64,000 nucleotides of DNA from Persicaria tinctoria (GCA_037127255.1 JBANSL010000016.1:4218501-4282500); one strand, 5' to 3'; positions 43,551 through 56,919 are shown, numbered from the stretch's first letter. Numbers and translations are program-made. The notes: generated from the sequence alone by a model not told the origin.

Positions 43551-45138
43551 GGAAGGAGTATTATTTTCTAGTGTTTTCTTTTAGCATATTTTCATAGAAA
43601 CTAATCTATTTATCTTCTATTAATAATACTAATTCTGTTAGCATTTGGCTGACGTATCACGTACACCCACAATTAAACTTGAATTTTTTATTCAAATGGT
43701 ATTTTTTTATTGGTCAATATTATTGCTGAAATTTTAAAATATCGGTTTCTAATTTTAAACATATTTGTTTCCTATTTTTCACACTAAAATATTATTTAAA
43801 TTGATATGTTGTATGTCAATTTGTGATCTATTTTAAATATATTTATTTCCTATTTTGTGTGCAGTTATCATTGAAAATATTACTTTCATATTTGCTCCTC
43901 CTCTGTTCATAATTTAAATATATTTGTTTTCGAAAATCTATTTATTAATATAATTAATATTTAATATAATAATATTAAAAAGTTAGATACATGATATAGA
44001 TATAAAATTCCGTGCATTTAAGACCCGGGTATTACACTAGTACTATTACTAATAAAGTTGTTAAACTAATACGTGTATAAGATGCGGGTAGTACCCGAAG
44101 ATCCTCAGTTCGAATCCCGGATATGGCCGCTCTTTATTTATAAATTCAAGAAACATAGCTCCATCTTACCTCTTAAAAAAAATTTAAAAAAAAAAGGAAA
44201 CATAGCTCCATCTTCCTATCAATGTTAATCTTGTAAAAAGAAACAAGTGCTAGACAATGGTTTGTGATGCAATTTATGCAAAGCTTTCCACAAACCCAAT
44301 GGCCAATGGCCACTGATTTTAAATTAAGTAATTGAACGAAAGCAACTTTTAATTAGGAGAAAAAAAGAAAATTTGTAAAGGGAAATCTTTTTGTTGCCAA
44401 ATCTTGTAGTAATATGTCAACTAACAATAAACCATAATTTAAAGCCCATTGAGTACTCATTGACAGTTGACAAAGAATTTCCTTTTATACATTTTAAATG
44501 ATGTTAACCATTGTTGGTTTTAGCATGCTAATATTCCTCCTAAGTCCTTTTAACCTATGCATTATTTTTTTGAAAAAGGTCATAATTTTAGACAAAGCAA
44601 ATGTCATATAGAAAAAAGAAAGGCATATATGAAAGATTCTTCTAGATTAATCTATTCTTTGTAAAACAAACTTAAGGAGTTTGGTAATTGATATACGAGG
44701 TTGGGTTTGGATTGTTATAGAAATCGAGATTCTAATAAATAAAAAAAATCGGATGAAAGTATGATTCAAATTGGAGGTTATTATCTACACGGGCAATTTT
44801 TGGCCAAATGGACGGCTTTCTCATCAACACCAAAATCCTCAATGACTCCAAAACATCACCAAATCCCATGCACCATCCATCTACTTGAGAAATCGGTGTC
44901 AGTAGTCCCACCATAGCACCAGCATCGCCCTCCACCACAACACAACACCACCCACACCTCAAGTTGCTGACACGGAGAGTCGATGTCGGTAAGCTCATCT
45001 TGCATTTGGCGAGCTCAATTTGCATAATACTCGGATGAGCTGAAATATTTATATATGTCTACAAAACTTAATTAAAAGGAATAGATAATTGATGATGTAT
45101 AAAAAAATGAAAAAAAGCAATCGAGTAACCTATTTCCA
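43551..45138. other. Intergenic, with SINE-like copy
   Basis: About 44065-44157 shares AGTTCGAATCCCGG and gccgctctttattta with the SINE at 35105-35202. Further on, gaaacatagctccatctt occurs twice (44151 and 44198), separated by an A-rich run. A 97-codon minus-strand frame at 44732-45025 has no recognised features. Confidence 0.45.
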
Positions 45139-45150
45139 CAATGGGCAAAA

Positions 45151-47100
45151 GCAAGAACACGAGAAATTAAAAGTGTCCTTAATATCCCTTTTGAACGATG
45201 CTTGGAGAAGTATCTGGGTTGTCCCATCATCAATGGGCGTGTTACAAAGGATACCTTTGGCGACATAATCTGCAAATCAAAAGACCAACTAAGCAAATGG
45301 CGAGCTAATGCGCTATCTCAACAAGGAAGAGCAACTCTTATTACCTCTAACCTGTCCTCAAAACCGCTCTACACTATGCAAAGTTTCATGCTCCCCGCCT
45401 CGATACATAATCAAATCGACCAACTAAATAGGACTTTCTTTTGGAACAAGGATGCACAACATAGTCCACTCATCGGGTGGGACAAAATATGTAAATCGAA
45501 AGCTGCTGGTGGATTGGGGATTCGTAAATCCAAAGATATGAATGAAGCACTACAACTAAAACTACTGTGGAAAATTTTAGCGGAACCAGATAGCATTTGG
45601 GTTCAAATTATACAACATAAATACCTAAAGAATGAACACATCCTAAATTACAAGAAAAAAGGGAATGCTTCTTGGCAATGGAATAAACTATGCTCCTTAA
45701 CTGAAAACTTCAAATCGGGACTTATTTAGTCTGTGGGGAATGGAAAATCTATCAATTTCTGGAGAGACAATTGGATCACAACGAGGTCCATCAACAATAT
45801 AATGAGTACCCAAAATAATGCGAACGAAACTGTCAGTGAATATATTATGGGGGGGAAATGGTGGAGAGAGAAACTGGATTCGGTTTTACCAAAAAATATC
45901 GTTGAAGATATCATTAAAATTCCTCTGCCGATAAACACCTTTGAGGACAGACTTTATTGGTGGCCTGATAAAAAGGGTTGGTTCACAACAAATAGCGCCT
46001 ACAATTTACTCACAGCCCCAACTAACACTACAACTACAAACTATGCCTGGATCTGGAAAATCGACGCCCCCCCCCCCCCCCCCGAAAATGAAAAATTTTC
46101 TCTGGAAGATTATGCAGAATGGGCTGCCGACAGCCTTGCGCCTAGCCCAGAAGGGTGTAGCAGTCCCCACCACATGCACATTGTGTAACCATGGTCAGGA
46201 AGACGACATTCATCTATTTCTAGAATGCCCTTACAACAACTTCCAAGCACAATTCCCCAGAAATATCGCTCAGGCGGTTAATACCCTTATCTCTCAGGAT
46301 AGAGACATGGTCAAAATCATGCAATTTTTAGGGACGAATCTCCCCAAGGAAAATAAACAAAATCTAGCATTCCGATGGTGGACTATTTGGTTTATTAGAA
46401 ACCAAGCAATCTTTAGAAATGTCCAAATCCCATCCGCTGAAGGCATGAAAAAACTCATCGCACAATACGAAGAAAGTTGGAAAAGAGCTGCCAAATTATA
46501 TCCAAGTAAAAATGACATAACTTCGCATCAGCTGAGGAAGGCAATTAAGCAAATAAGATCCCGGGAAAAAATAAAGTTATGGAAGAAACCACCCGCTGAT
46601 TGGATCAAATTAAACTTCGATGGCTCATCCATATCGAATACAAAAAGCTCTATAGGCTTCATATTTCGTGACTGTCTTGGGAACCCCGTCTGCATGGAAG
46701 GTTGCTCGTTGGGCGGTCACACTCCGCTTATGGCGGAAGCTATTGCTTTAAGACAAGGAATCGAGAAGGCCAATGAACTCAAAATAACGAACTTAATCAT
46801 TGAGGGGGACTCCAAAATAATTACGGAAGCCTTACAAAAAAACGGAAAATGCCCCTGGAAAATTGAACTTGTGCTGGCAGACATCCGAACACTCCTTCTG
46901 GAACTGAAAAACGTACGAATTTCCCACATTCCCCGCATTGGTAACCGAGTAGCGGACAAGGTTGCACACCTTGGCTACTCTACCAGGGGAACGAATTTAT
47001 ACACCGACTCAGGTCTCCTTGACCTCATCCGTCAGGATGCTTTTGGGTAGAGGCTCCTATGCCCCATCCGAATTATTACCTAATCAAAAAAAAAAAAAAA
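45151..47100 (+). mobile_element. 5'-truncated LINE with reverse transcriptase end and RNase H
   Basis: About 1.95 kb flanked by the 12-bp duplication CAATGGGCAAAA (45139-45150 and 47101-47112) and ending in a poly-A run of about 15. It encodes the C-terminal part of a plant L1-type ORF2: KYLGCPIINGR, a zinc-binding reverse transcriptase region (FLWKIMQNGLPTALRLAQKG, CTLCNHGQEDDIHLFLECPY) and an RNase H domain (IKLNFDGSS, LMAEAIALRQGIEKA, IIEGDSKIITEAL, ISHIPRIGNRVADKVAHLGY). The frame is broken by a TAG at 45727 where Trp is expected and shifts at a run of 17 C (46067-46083). It is inactive. Confidence 0.92.
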
Positions 47101-47458
47101 CAATGGGCAAAATCTAAGAGGAGGAGGGGAAAGTAACAAGTACAGTATGTATGAATTTATGAATCCTCAAACCCTCCAATGAAAGTGAAATCGTAGGATT
47201 TGGGGTTGCCTGTCACAGTTACCGTTGGGGGATAGGCTTTTACTGCACTACAGACCCTGGCTTTATAATTAATTACACTTGCAGTCTGCAGGATTATTGG
47301 TGGTCAATCTATACACAATACACTACAATTTAAACTTGGTTGATTTTCACATGAAATGACTTCTCCACTGCTCACCCGTACCGTTTCTTTCTTTCTTTCT
47401 TTCGGTTTTTTTTTTTTGGTTATGACTTATCAGTATGTTCAATATTCTTGAGAGACGT

Positions 47459-47837
47459 TCTTCTTCTATGTTGGGGTTCTGGCAGTCGGGGTCGGGTCTG
47501 GTTGGGATCAAGGTAGTGTGTACGGGGCGACTCCGTGTACGGAAAGGAGCTTCCTGGAGGTTCGTCTTCACCACCCACAGGGAGTCCTGATGTATCGCCG
47601 GCCAGCGGTGCTGTTGTAGGACGGTGTTTGGCTTTCGTCCGTAGTCTACGTCCCCATTAGTGTTAGATTTAGTTTTGCCTTGGCTCGTTTCTTGTAGGGT
47701 GCTTTTCCACTTGTTGTATTGCACCACGTTTTGTTTTCGTATGTATGTTTTGACGGGTTTCCGTCTGTCGACTTGTCGGCCATCGAGATTCAGGTATTTC
47801 TGATCTCGAATTATTACCTTATCAAAAAAAAAAAAAA
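47459..47837 (+). mobile_element. Short 5'-truncated LINE with 12-bp target duplication
   Basis: 379 bp ending in poly-A (47824-47837), flanked by CTTGAGAGACGT at 47447-47458 and 47838-47849. Only 3' UTR-like sequence is present (gttttgacgggtttccgtct, cgaattattaccttatc). The same tail occurs at 43446-43550 and, inverted, at 33465-33680. The longer LINE at 45151-47100 also ends cgaattattacctaatc plus A. Confidence 0.85.
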
Positions 47838-47849
47838 CTTGAGAGACGT

Positions 47850-48892
47850 GAATTAACAAGTCGCACATTGAAATTTGAACCTAACAAGTCATACTTATAT
47901 AAGTTGGTGAACCACTTCTTCTATTGTTAATTGGTTTTGGAATAAAATCTCGGCTTGTGTTTTAGGTTACTAGTGTATATGTTTCTTTCTATTATTTTAA
48001 TATGAATAGATCAAAGATTTGTTAAACATGAAACCGATCCTTGATCCGTTTATAGCTTTTTTAATGTCATACACCTTTAATGTTGGACATGTACCATATT
48101 GTAGTTCAAACGGATCTAGAATTCGTTCGTGTTGAGTGCATATAACTATGTCTTTTTTCTACAAAATAAATCCTTGTCTAATCTACTTTATTGTCTATCT
48201 CTCCAGCTTTCGATCTCACTATTCACAGTTCATCCGTTGAATCTCTCCTTTTTTATGTCAGATTGTCTTATTGTTGTTTTGCTCAATTGTTCCCGGTTTT
48301 TCTTTTGATCTCTTTGTTTTGATGATATTTTATTGGGTCTGTATCATGACCGAATATGTGTTTGTTTTTCGATTTATGCAAATGTTTGGAAAGCCTATAG
48401 TTTCATTGTTTGACCTCTAACATATACTAGTACATAAGATAAATTAGATAATGAATCTTAGTGTAAGAAACGTGTTATCTTTAACAGTTAAGTATATGAA
48501 TGTGCACATTTGTATAATGCACTTTTGCTCACATACTAAAAAAAATTTCCCCAAAATTTTAACTTGTCTAAAAAATTAATACATAAATATGTCACAACTA
48601 AGGTTGATATTTGAGTCGAATAAGTCGAGTATTACATACGCATATTCAGCTCATTTAAAAACAAATCGAGCCTAAATTTGAACTTAAAAATCAAAATGTG
48701 TTAATACTCAAACTTTTATCGAGTCGAATCCAAGTGGAAATAACAGTCCTGACTCCTGACCATGGAACTCAACAAACCTCATGATATTTCAGCCACTACT
48801 TCCATAATTAAAATCCACTGAATGTCTGAATTTACTGACCTCCCAAAAAAGCATTGAATTTGTTCTTCATTCCACCCTCACCATGGTCAAGA
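47850..48892. other. Intergenic, no gene seen
   Basis: Contains the third copy of the unclassified repeat (about 48601-48740; tgagtcgaataagtcgagta, aaaatgtgttaatactc). No open frame is supportable. Confidence 0.45.
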
Positions 48893-48900
48893 GAATCAGG

Positions 48901-49241
48901 CAGTGGCGGACCCAGAAACTTTTGAGGGGGGGGGGGGGGGTCACCAGGGTGGGTGCGGCGGCGGGTTGCTGGGTGGGTCGAGGGCTCGACTCGGACTTCT
49001 CTCTAACAAAATATTTTTTAAAAAAATAGAGGTAAAAAATTAAAGTTTGGTGAGTCGAACCTGGGTCTCCTGACTCCGAAAGAGCTCACCCACATCCTTT
49101 GCCAATTGAGCCAATGTTGTTTAATGATTCTTTACTCTCTTTACTTAATTATATCCAAAACGTTTTTTTTAAAGTACATATTTCCGGGGTCGAGGGGGGA
49201 GGTCACGTGACCCCCCAGGACCCCCCTTGGGTCCGCCACTG
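48901..49241. mobile_element. hAT-type MITE with poly-G tract, short form
   Basis: 341 bp flanked by GAATCAGG (48893-48900 and 49242-49249). Perfect 15-bp terminal inverted repeats: CAGTGGCGGACCCAG at the left, matched by the right end after a one-base allowance (GGGTCCGCCACTG). A run of 15 G at 48926-48940 and runs of C at the other end (ccccccagg, cccccctt) make the subterminal regions complementary as well. Non-coding. Confidence 0.9.
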
Positions 49242-49389
49242 GAATCAGGCTCCATTAAATATTGGAATTTGTGGGTAGTTTAAGTGGGAACTGAATTTAC
49301 ATCAAAACCCAGAATCTTACACCAATTTATAACGCATGAAAAAGGGGGTTTTGTTTCTACCCAGGAGTCAAAAAGAGCACAGATAAATA

Positions 49390-49631
49390 CTCCATCCGTT
49401 AAAAAAATATAAGTCTTTTTAGGCTTAAAATTTTGTTTAAAAATATAATTCCGTTTAGGTTTTCTAGACAATGGGTTAAGAGAAAACTAACTTTTTGACT
49501 TGTTTTATGAAATGCTATTGCTTGTTAGTGGTTGTCGATAATTAATGAGAAGTATAAAAGTAGCACTCTTGTGTTTTTTCTTAATAGGTGTGCAAACACC
49601 TAAAATGACTTATAATTTTGAACGGATGGAG
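49390..49631. mobile_element. Stowaway-like MITE
   Basis: 242 bp flanked by TA, with ends CTCCATCCGTT and AACGGATGGAG. Internally, aaatataagtctttttagg and cctaaaatgacttataattt form inverted partners. Confidence 0.82.
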
Positions 49632-49633
49632 TA

Positions 49634-50867
49634 CTTACTTAAACATGCAATTAGGGGTGGATTATTGATCACAAAACTTGGGATATGCTTATTGCTTGTA
49701 TTGGAGAGAGAATCCATGACAAGTCTTTATCTATCTGTTCATGTGTTTTGATCCCTTTTTTCATATTCTTCGAAATGAGAAAGAGCACAAAATGACAAGC
49801 CATGCTTTGTTGAATGATAAAGGAGAGCTAATGATACTAACATTACAAGAGGAGTTGGGTGTTTAGTTTCATTCCTCCACAAAGTATGCTTATTCGCAAC
49901 ACGATGAAGAACACGAACATCTTCACAAAATTGGCAACGATGTCGATTTTTTGCTGTTAAGATGACACTGCATCAAAAATGTACTCCAGGTTATGGGTGA
50001 AAATCATCATTCCAACCTTTGTAAGATACTCTGTATCCAATAAGAAAATCTAATTTTTTTATTTCAAACATTAAATTAGATATTTAACATTGAAACACAT
50101 CTAACATTTCAAATTCAAGTTCAACAATACATAATAACATTTTAAATACACTTTGGAACTAAAAATAAAAAGTGCTCCAGGTTCAAATTTAACAATACAT
50201 GAAAAATATATAAGGTATAAAAATTAAAAAAAAGCAAGGGAAGATATTAATAAGTGAGGTTGAGGTGGGGATCCACTCATATAAACAAGAGCACTATGAA
50301 ATAAATTAGACATTTATTAAATAAAATGTATATTGCGTATAAAATATTGTGGAGTAATCCACATTAGAACATTAGCTAGTTGCGGGTCATCCTAAGAACC
50401 TAAGTAAATTTTGAAAACAAATATTGTATTTATTGGTTTTTTTTTCCATTTACAAGTTTAATCGGATTAATAGATCTTATTGGATGATTATTTGGGTGGG
50501 TTATGGGGTAATGGCCAATGGGGCGGGTTATTGGGACGGATATTGAATGAAAAAAATTTCACTCATACCCGCATGGCCGCATCATCACCCACATTATCGG
50601 TCACTCGCTTTTTATGAGCTTTTATCTATAAAAATAGTACAGATAAAATAGGTGAAATGAATATCTATCCTCCATTTCCAGCCCTGGTGGTATACTGGTT
50701 TGGACCAATTGAAATTTGAAAATGTCATTCATACACTTGGAAGGAGTTGAAGTTGAAGCTCAAGCAGTAAAGGTAGACCACAGATTTGGACCACAATGTA
50801 ATTCATGGGCCATGTTTTAACTAAGCCCATACGAGAAATGCGCTTTTCCAGCCCATTAATTAACTAA
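49634..50867. other. Intergenic, no gene seen
   Basis: No family signature. A GGGCGGGTTATTGGG-type segment at about 50495-50620 looks repeat-derived, but I cannot define its ends. Confidence 0.45.
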
Positions 50868-50869
50868 TA

Positions 50870-51143
50870 CTCTCTCCGTTCATAAATACATTACATACTT
50901 AATTTATTAATTAAAACTTGTCATTTTAAAAATACACACACTTATTAAAAAATAAAAACTACACTTATAGTTTTACCTCTAATTATTACTCTACTTCTTT
51001 ACTTTCTAAAAAACTATCACTAATAACTATCTAATCACTACAATGGTAATTTCGTAAAGTAGATGACAAAATATCTAAAATGACAAGTTTTTCTTAACAA
51101 GATTTACTTTCTAAAACGATAAGTTTTAATTAACGGAGGGAGT
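50870..51143. mobile_element. Stowaway-like MITE
   Basis: 274 bp flanked by TA, with ends CTCTCTCCGTTCATAAA and TTAACGGAGGGAG. Internal tgtcattttaaaaatac / aaatgacaag motifs are shared in type with the element at 35731-35983. Confidence 0.8.
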
Positions 51144-51154
51144 ATTTTTTTATA

Positions 51155-51260
51155 TGTGAAATGGGATCGGACAACACACTATCTGGTCACCTCGAGAGGC
51201 TGATTGATCGACAAACCGACTAACCGTCATGATACATTACAAGCCAATAACGAACCTGTC
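51155..51260 (-). mobile_element. Possible diverged LINE 3' tail
   Basis: On the plus strand acctcgagaggctgattgat and gacaaaccgactaaccgtca mirror the reverse complement of the LINE tails at 43446 and 47740. Weak, and without clear ends. Confidence 0.35.
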
Positions 51261-52713
51261 CTAAAAAAATTAAGTCTTATAATATTAATAATTTTTTATT
51301 TTTTATAGCCAATTGATAAACTACCTTCCCATTGTAACACCAAATCAACTATTTTTTCAATTAATTTTTTTTTACCATAAATCCATTTATACTTACAAAA
51401 TTTTTAAATTATAAATAGTTGTTGTATTAAAATTTAAAATACTATATTTTTTTATCAAATTCACTTTTGTTTTAAATTAATTCAATTCAAATATTTTTGT
51501 TAAAGAGCAATGATTTTATATTTTTTAGCATAAATATTTTTTGCATTAAAATACTATGTATTTAACACATTCAACTTTTTCAAAGTAAATTAATTAAAAA
51601 TTTTAATGATGAGGAGATAATTTTATATTTTATTCCATATACCTATATTAAGTGTTTATAAACTTTTATTATAAAAATTCATGTTTTGCAAAAATATAAA
51701 AAAAATGAATTTTATAATATAATTGGTCTTTTAATTATAGATATTTTTTAAAATGCAGTTTTTATTATAAAAATTTATAAAAATGTAAATATAAGTTTGA
51801 GAAATACTCTATATAAATATATTTTTTTTTTTAAAAATAAAGTAAAATTATATCCGAAATACCGGCCATTGTTGGAGACTTGGAGAAAATGACTTTGGCG
51901 GATCTACCCTTTCCCTTCATTCCCTCTCGACCTCAACCCCCAACAGTCTCTCTCCCATAATCAATTTCCCAAACACCCTCGTCGCCGGCGTCAACCACAA
52001 CTAACACCCGCTCGCAACCCATCGCAGCGTCGCCGAGCCTGCACCTCCGGCGATACCACCCACTTCCGTCACCACGCATCTTGGCATTCCGATTGCTGTC
52101 GGACTGGATCTCGATCGCCGCAGTTTTCCTTCATTCTCGATTTGGCATGATTTGGTACTGATTTCTACACCTCGATCTTCATGATTTCAATTAGGATTTG
52201 GTTGATTCTCTGAATCTTTTGAGTCGAGTTGCTGATTGGCCACTGGGTTTGGTATCACAAACATGCGATTGAGAGTCTTTTGTGCTGAAATTTCCGTTTT
52301 AAGTTTCTAAGCTCAAATTTGCAAAGCCTTGGGTTGGTGATATATTGCGCTAGTATGCCCGAACTCCTTGAATTGGATGCGTTTCTGATGGATTGATTCA
52401 TTGTTGGTGGTGGTTCGTGGTTTAATGTGCTGCTGAACACTAAGTCACCAGCCAAATATTTGAGATTTTGCTTGCTTATTTCTTGGGTTTGCTTTTAGGA
52501 GATTTTTAGGACTTTGAAGCAAGCATGAGGGTTTGATTTATGAGGAAATGGGAAATTTCTTTGCAGGCCCGTTTGGTGATGCTTGATTTTGCAATCATGG
52601 TCTAATATTGAGGTCTTGCTAGCCTTTGCATTTGGATTGAATGCCAAATTGGAGATTTTTGTTTTTGCTCGAGTAGTTGTTTAAATTGTGATTCCGGATT
52701 TCATGCAGCAAGT
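51261..52713. other. Spacer and 5' untranslated region of the PIG-M gene
   Basis: 51.26-51.85 kb is AT-rich. From about 51885 the sequence becomes GC-richer (ctccggcgataccacc, gtcgccggcgtcaacc), as expected of a leader exon, and a candidate intron with a pyrimidine-rich end (ttgcttttag at about 52490-52499) precedes the start codon. The exact 5' UTR exons are not determinable here. Confidence 0.5.
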
Positions 52714-54989
52714 ATGAGGATTAGCTTCCAGTCTGTACTTCTAATCTCCGGGATTTTGCGTATACTCTTGATTGTTTATGGAGAATGGCAAGATGCACAC
52801 ATGGAGGTCAGATACACGGATATTGATTACCACGTCTTTTCAGATGCTGCAAGTTTGATGTCTTCAGGGAAGTCTCCGTATAGAAGGACTACATACCGCT
52901 ATTCTCCTTTGCTTGCATTTTTGCTCATACCGAATGCAATTTTTCACCATACATGGGGAAAGTTTCTCTTCTCTGCTTCAGGTATAATGGCTATTTGATC
53001 TTTAATACAATCTCCGTCGAACAACTTGAATAGGTTGCTCTTGTATCTCTTAATTTCAAAAATTCGACAGTCTATCTGCTTAGACATGTCCATGATTATA
53101 TCCCACTAGCTGTTTTTTCATCTCATTTTTCTTCTTCAATAATTTGACAGCATGATGTCATCTGAGGTTGTTGCATTGGAACAATATTGTAGGAACAAAG
53201 AACAATGGATTTAGAAAAAGTACTCATCTTCATCCGTGTTTCAGTTTAACTCATACTTTTATCTGAATGGCAGATCTGTTGGTTGGATTGTTCATCAATA
53301 CTATCCTGAAGCTCCGTGGAGTTCCTGAAAATCTTTGTTCTTATTCTGCAATTATATGGTTCTTCAATCCATTTACCTTCACCATTGGAACTCGTGGTAA
53401 TTGTGAGCCCATTGTTTGTGCTGTGATCTTGTGGATCATTATTTGTATTATGAAAGGTATATGCTGTCTTTCATTCATATTTAAATTTCCTAATACTGGT
53501 TCTGTTTCCCTTTTTCCTTTTTTTTTTTTCTCCAAATACAATCCTTGATGTTTTGTTTCCCTTTAATTTGGTGCCATACATCAAGAAACTGTTCTTGGAG
53601 TCTTTTTTTTTTTTTGAATTTTTTTTCTTCTGAAAGCATGGGATACTAGCATACAACAATAACAACCCAGTATATCCCGCAAAAGCAGGGTCTGGGCCAG
53701 GATGTACGCACTCCTCATACCCTGCTTTTGCGGGATGTACTGGGTTGAATCTAGCATAAGAAGCTAATTATTCATTGAGATCATGGTCACCAGAGTCCAA
53801 ACTATGCCGTTGAATATGATAAATCCCATGGTTCTTCTCAGCACATGTTACGTTTGAACATACGTTCCCATGCTTGTAAATTTCTTGATATTAGTTCTAT
53901 GTATCAGAAATAGGAGGGAACAAGAACTCTCATAAAATGGAAATCTGGTGTGCTTTACATATTCTGTAGATTTTATATCAATCACTCTTTACTTACAATA
54001 CTGGCCAATTCAGCATTTGCCTTTTCTTTTATATTTCCATCATCTTTTGACAGGTAGGGTGTATCAAGCTGCTTTTTGGTATGGTCTCATCGTGCATTTC
54101 AGGGTGTATCCTATAATCTATGCACTGCCTATTTTATTGGTTCTTGACCCGGCTTATCTCCAATCCAATTCAAAACCTGTGCTTACAGTTTGGGAGTCCA
54201 GCAAACAGAAGTCGACTCAGAGTTCAAATGATAATAATTTGTCTTTGATAAGGGATATGATACTGAACATGTTCACAAGGGTTAGAATCCTCTTTGGGCT
54301 AGTATCTGGATCTATTTTCCTCAGTCTCACTGGTCTGTTTTTCTATCTCTATGGCTGGGAATTCCTGCACGAGGCGTTACTGTACCATCTCACTCGAACT
54401 GATCCAAGACACAACTTCTCCATTTATTTCTATCACATATACCTCAAATATGAAGATGGATTTTCCACACTGGAAAAACTCATCTCCTTCCTGCCACAGC
54501 TTGCCGTGCAGCTAGTCCTCATCCTACGCTTTGCTTGGGATCTCCCTTTCTGTTTCCTAGTGCAGACAGTAGCATTTGTTGCATTTAACAAGGTACAGGA
54601 TTTAAGCACGCCCTTGTTTACATAATCCATGTAAACAAGTTATTTCATTCGCTACTGTTTCCTCGCAATTACAGGTAATCACTGCACAATACTTCGTATG
54701 GTTCTTCTCCTTGCTGCCGGTCATATTGCCGTGGAGTAACATGAGATTCAAATGGGAAGGTATCCTGTGCATTCTGCTCTGGATCGGAGCCCAAATCCAT
54801 TGGCTGTTATGGGGCTATCTGCTTGAATTCAAGGGCAAGAATGTGTTCTTGCAGCTCTGGGGCGCAAGCTTGCTGTTCTTGGCCGCTAACACATTCGTGC
54901 TGATCAAGATTATTCGTCGTCACAGCTACTCTCCCTTGTTCCAGCCGTCAACCTCCGGCAATGCGACGAATGCAAAGAAGCTATCTTAA
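52714..54989 (+). CDS. GPI mannosyltransferase 1 (PIG-M homologue)
   Basis: Four exons by GT-AG and phase: 52714-52981, 53274-53456, 54054-54592 and 54675-54989, for 434 residues, in the usual PIG-M range. The enzyme adds the first alpha-1,4-mannose to GlcN-PI in the ER lumen during GPI-anchor synthesis, with dolichol-phosphate-mannose as donor. It is a polytopic GT-C enzyme. Visible signatures: [14 protein letters not shown], which holds the conserved acidic DxD-like motif in the first lumenal loop; [68 protein letters not shown]; and [19 protein letters not shown]. Eight or more hydrophobic segments are present. The tail ends with a short basic/polar stretch. Intron 2 contains a remarkable hairpin (53664-53746). 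No break is seen. The Arabidopsis homologue is known as PNT1. Confidence 0.93.
53664..53746. repeat. Hairpin in PIG-M intron 2
   Basis: Two 28-base arms (53664-53691 and 53719-53746) are reverse complements with one mismatch, around a 27-base loop. Arms contain AACCCAGTATATCCCGC and its partner. The left arm preceded by acaacaataacaacccagta resembles the start of a widespread plant SINE, so this may be a rearranged SINE remnant. Confidence 0.75.
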
Positions 54990-56919
54990 CCTAGGAGATT
55001 AGTGCCAATTTTGCAACTGATGTAGTATTTAGTGTTTTTTTTAAAAAGCTCAAGGGCTAATGGTTGTGTTAAACTTCCTTGCTGGGGTGATCTATTTCCC
55101 TTTGTTTTGCATTCTTCAGGTCCGCACGTGAGTGGCACGTGGCGTTTCCACTGCAAGCTGGGCCAACCAAACCAAACTACACCACTGTATCATCAATTCT
55201 ATTCATTTGTAAGTTGTAGCCTAATACGGAGTATGTATCGGAAAGGACTTGTAGGGAGTACCCATAGAGTATGTAACATTCCGATTGGTTCGTTTGTATT
55301 TTTTCAATCAGAATTCTCTGTATGGTCTAAGCGGGATACGCTGGGCTTCATGTTGGGGTTGGTCTTCTTTTGTAACTTAATTACTTGATTCGGTATATTT
55401 ACAGGTTCAAGAAATCTTGGATCTTGAAGCTCACCTGAATTAATTGGAGACGCCGATGGATCTCCAGCTATGGTAATCGGAAACTTCGCCCGTTCAAGCG
55501 CCGGCAACAGTTGCAAACTGCAGCAGCTATTTAGGCAGACCACAGTTTCGGGCCTCATGTCATCTTGGGCCACCGGCTGAACGGCCCATGTATCAAATGT
55601 GCTATTCCGGCCCATTAACATTAAACTTTTACCGTTCGTTATGCAAATGGGATTTTCTACATTAATTTCTTTTTTTGATTGAGAATATTGAATAAAAAAT
55701 GCAAATTTTCCACAAGAATAGAGATTAGTGAAAGAATATTGAATAAAAATGCAAAATTCTTTTCGCGGAGTGTTCACATTTTAAACCATAAATCTAAAAT
55801 AAATGCACTTTTTTTTTGCTCCGTTAAGCAAGGGAGTTAGGAAAGTTAGAAATGCAATTGCACATGCTTCAGCTAAAAAGCTCGTGCATTGACACATTTT
55901 GAGCCCTAATTCTTGCCTTTATATCAGACTTGCTGAATCATGAAGATAACACCAACTTAAATGAATATTCATTTAAAATTGTATTATGTTAATTATATGT
56001 ATATAACACGATTTATAGCTATTTAAGCCTGGTTTCTACAAAGTTAAGTAATGATCAAAGCTAAAATGAATACTCTATTTGTTAAGTAAAACTTACCATT
56101 TCAAGAGGTAAATTTTACCTAGAAAAGGATAAGTGCCTATGGAGGCAGATGTAAATTTTACTTGGAAAAAGATATAGGTGGTTAGGAGAGTCTATTTATA
56201 ATCTAGTTTAAAAAAAGTAAATTTAATTAAATAGTTTTTATCTTTAAATTTTAAAAGTTGTTATTTTTTGAGAATATAAATAAATCTCAAAATAATACGG
56301 GGTTTAAATGGCTCGATCTATCATTTTAACTATTTTACTCTCCACTTTACATTTTTTGTTTGTTAATGAGGGTAGCCCACCTTTAATGGTAAACCATGGG
56401 CATGTGATCTAGTCGGTGAAAGTCACGCGCTAGGTAAATTGGTTTGCAACCACCGGCTAGACCGCTAGACCCAATGCTAATAACTAAGATTTACTCTCCA
56501 CTTTATAACATTATAGATGCAATGATAAGTAAAGTTCTAGTACCAAGTTTGAATTAAAGAAGTAAAAAATGATTATTAATTAGGTGTAGAAGTGTAATTT
56601 TATTTATTTTCTAAGAAAATATAAAAAAAATTGTCAGAATTACATATTTTGGTGGAAATATTATTTCAACCAATTATATATTATTATAGCTAGATAATTA
56701 AAGCCCAAAGGTAGATGGGCAATGCACCAAAATTACAATTCCATGTCTTCAACAAAACCAATAACATCAATCGATCATTTGATCAGTGCACTAACTTACC
56801 CGCCAAACTCAAGTTCTTATATATATGTATATAACCACCTCAAAGAATGAAATTAATTAATGTGCATTACACTTATATAATCAACTTGATAACCCCTCGA
56901 TCATCCAAAATTAAACTAA
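54990..56919. other. Spacer between PIG-M and GT31 genes
   Basis: PIG-M 3' flank, then AT-rich DNA. A partial MITE-like end (tactctatttgttaagtaaaact) occurs near 56072. No further gene; frames at 55032-55388 and 55304-55777 show no family features. Confidence 0.5.

Noticed and set aside
44732..45025. 97-codon minus-strand frame as a gene
   Set aside because: No recognised features, no promoter or coding composition, and no similar sequence in the window.
47347..47868. 173-codon minus-strand frame as a gene
   Set aside because: It runs antisense through the LINE tail and both of its target duplications.
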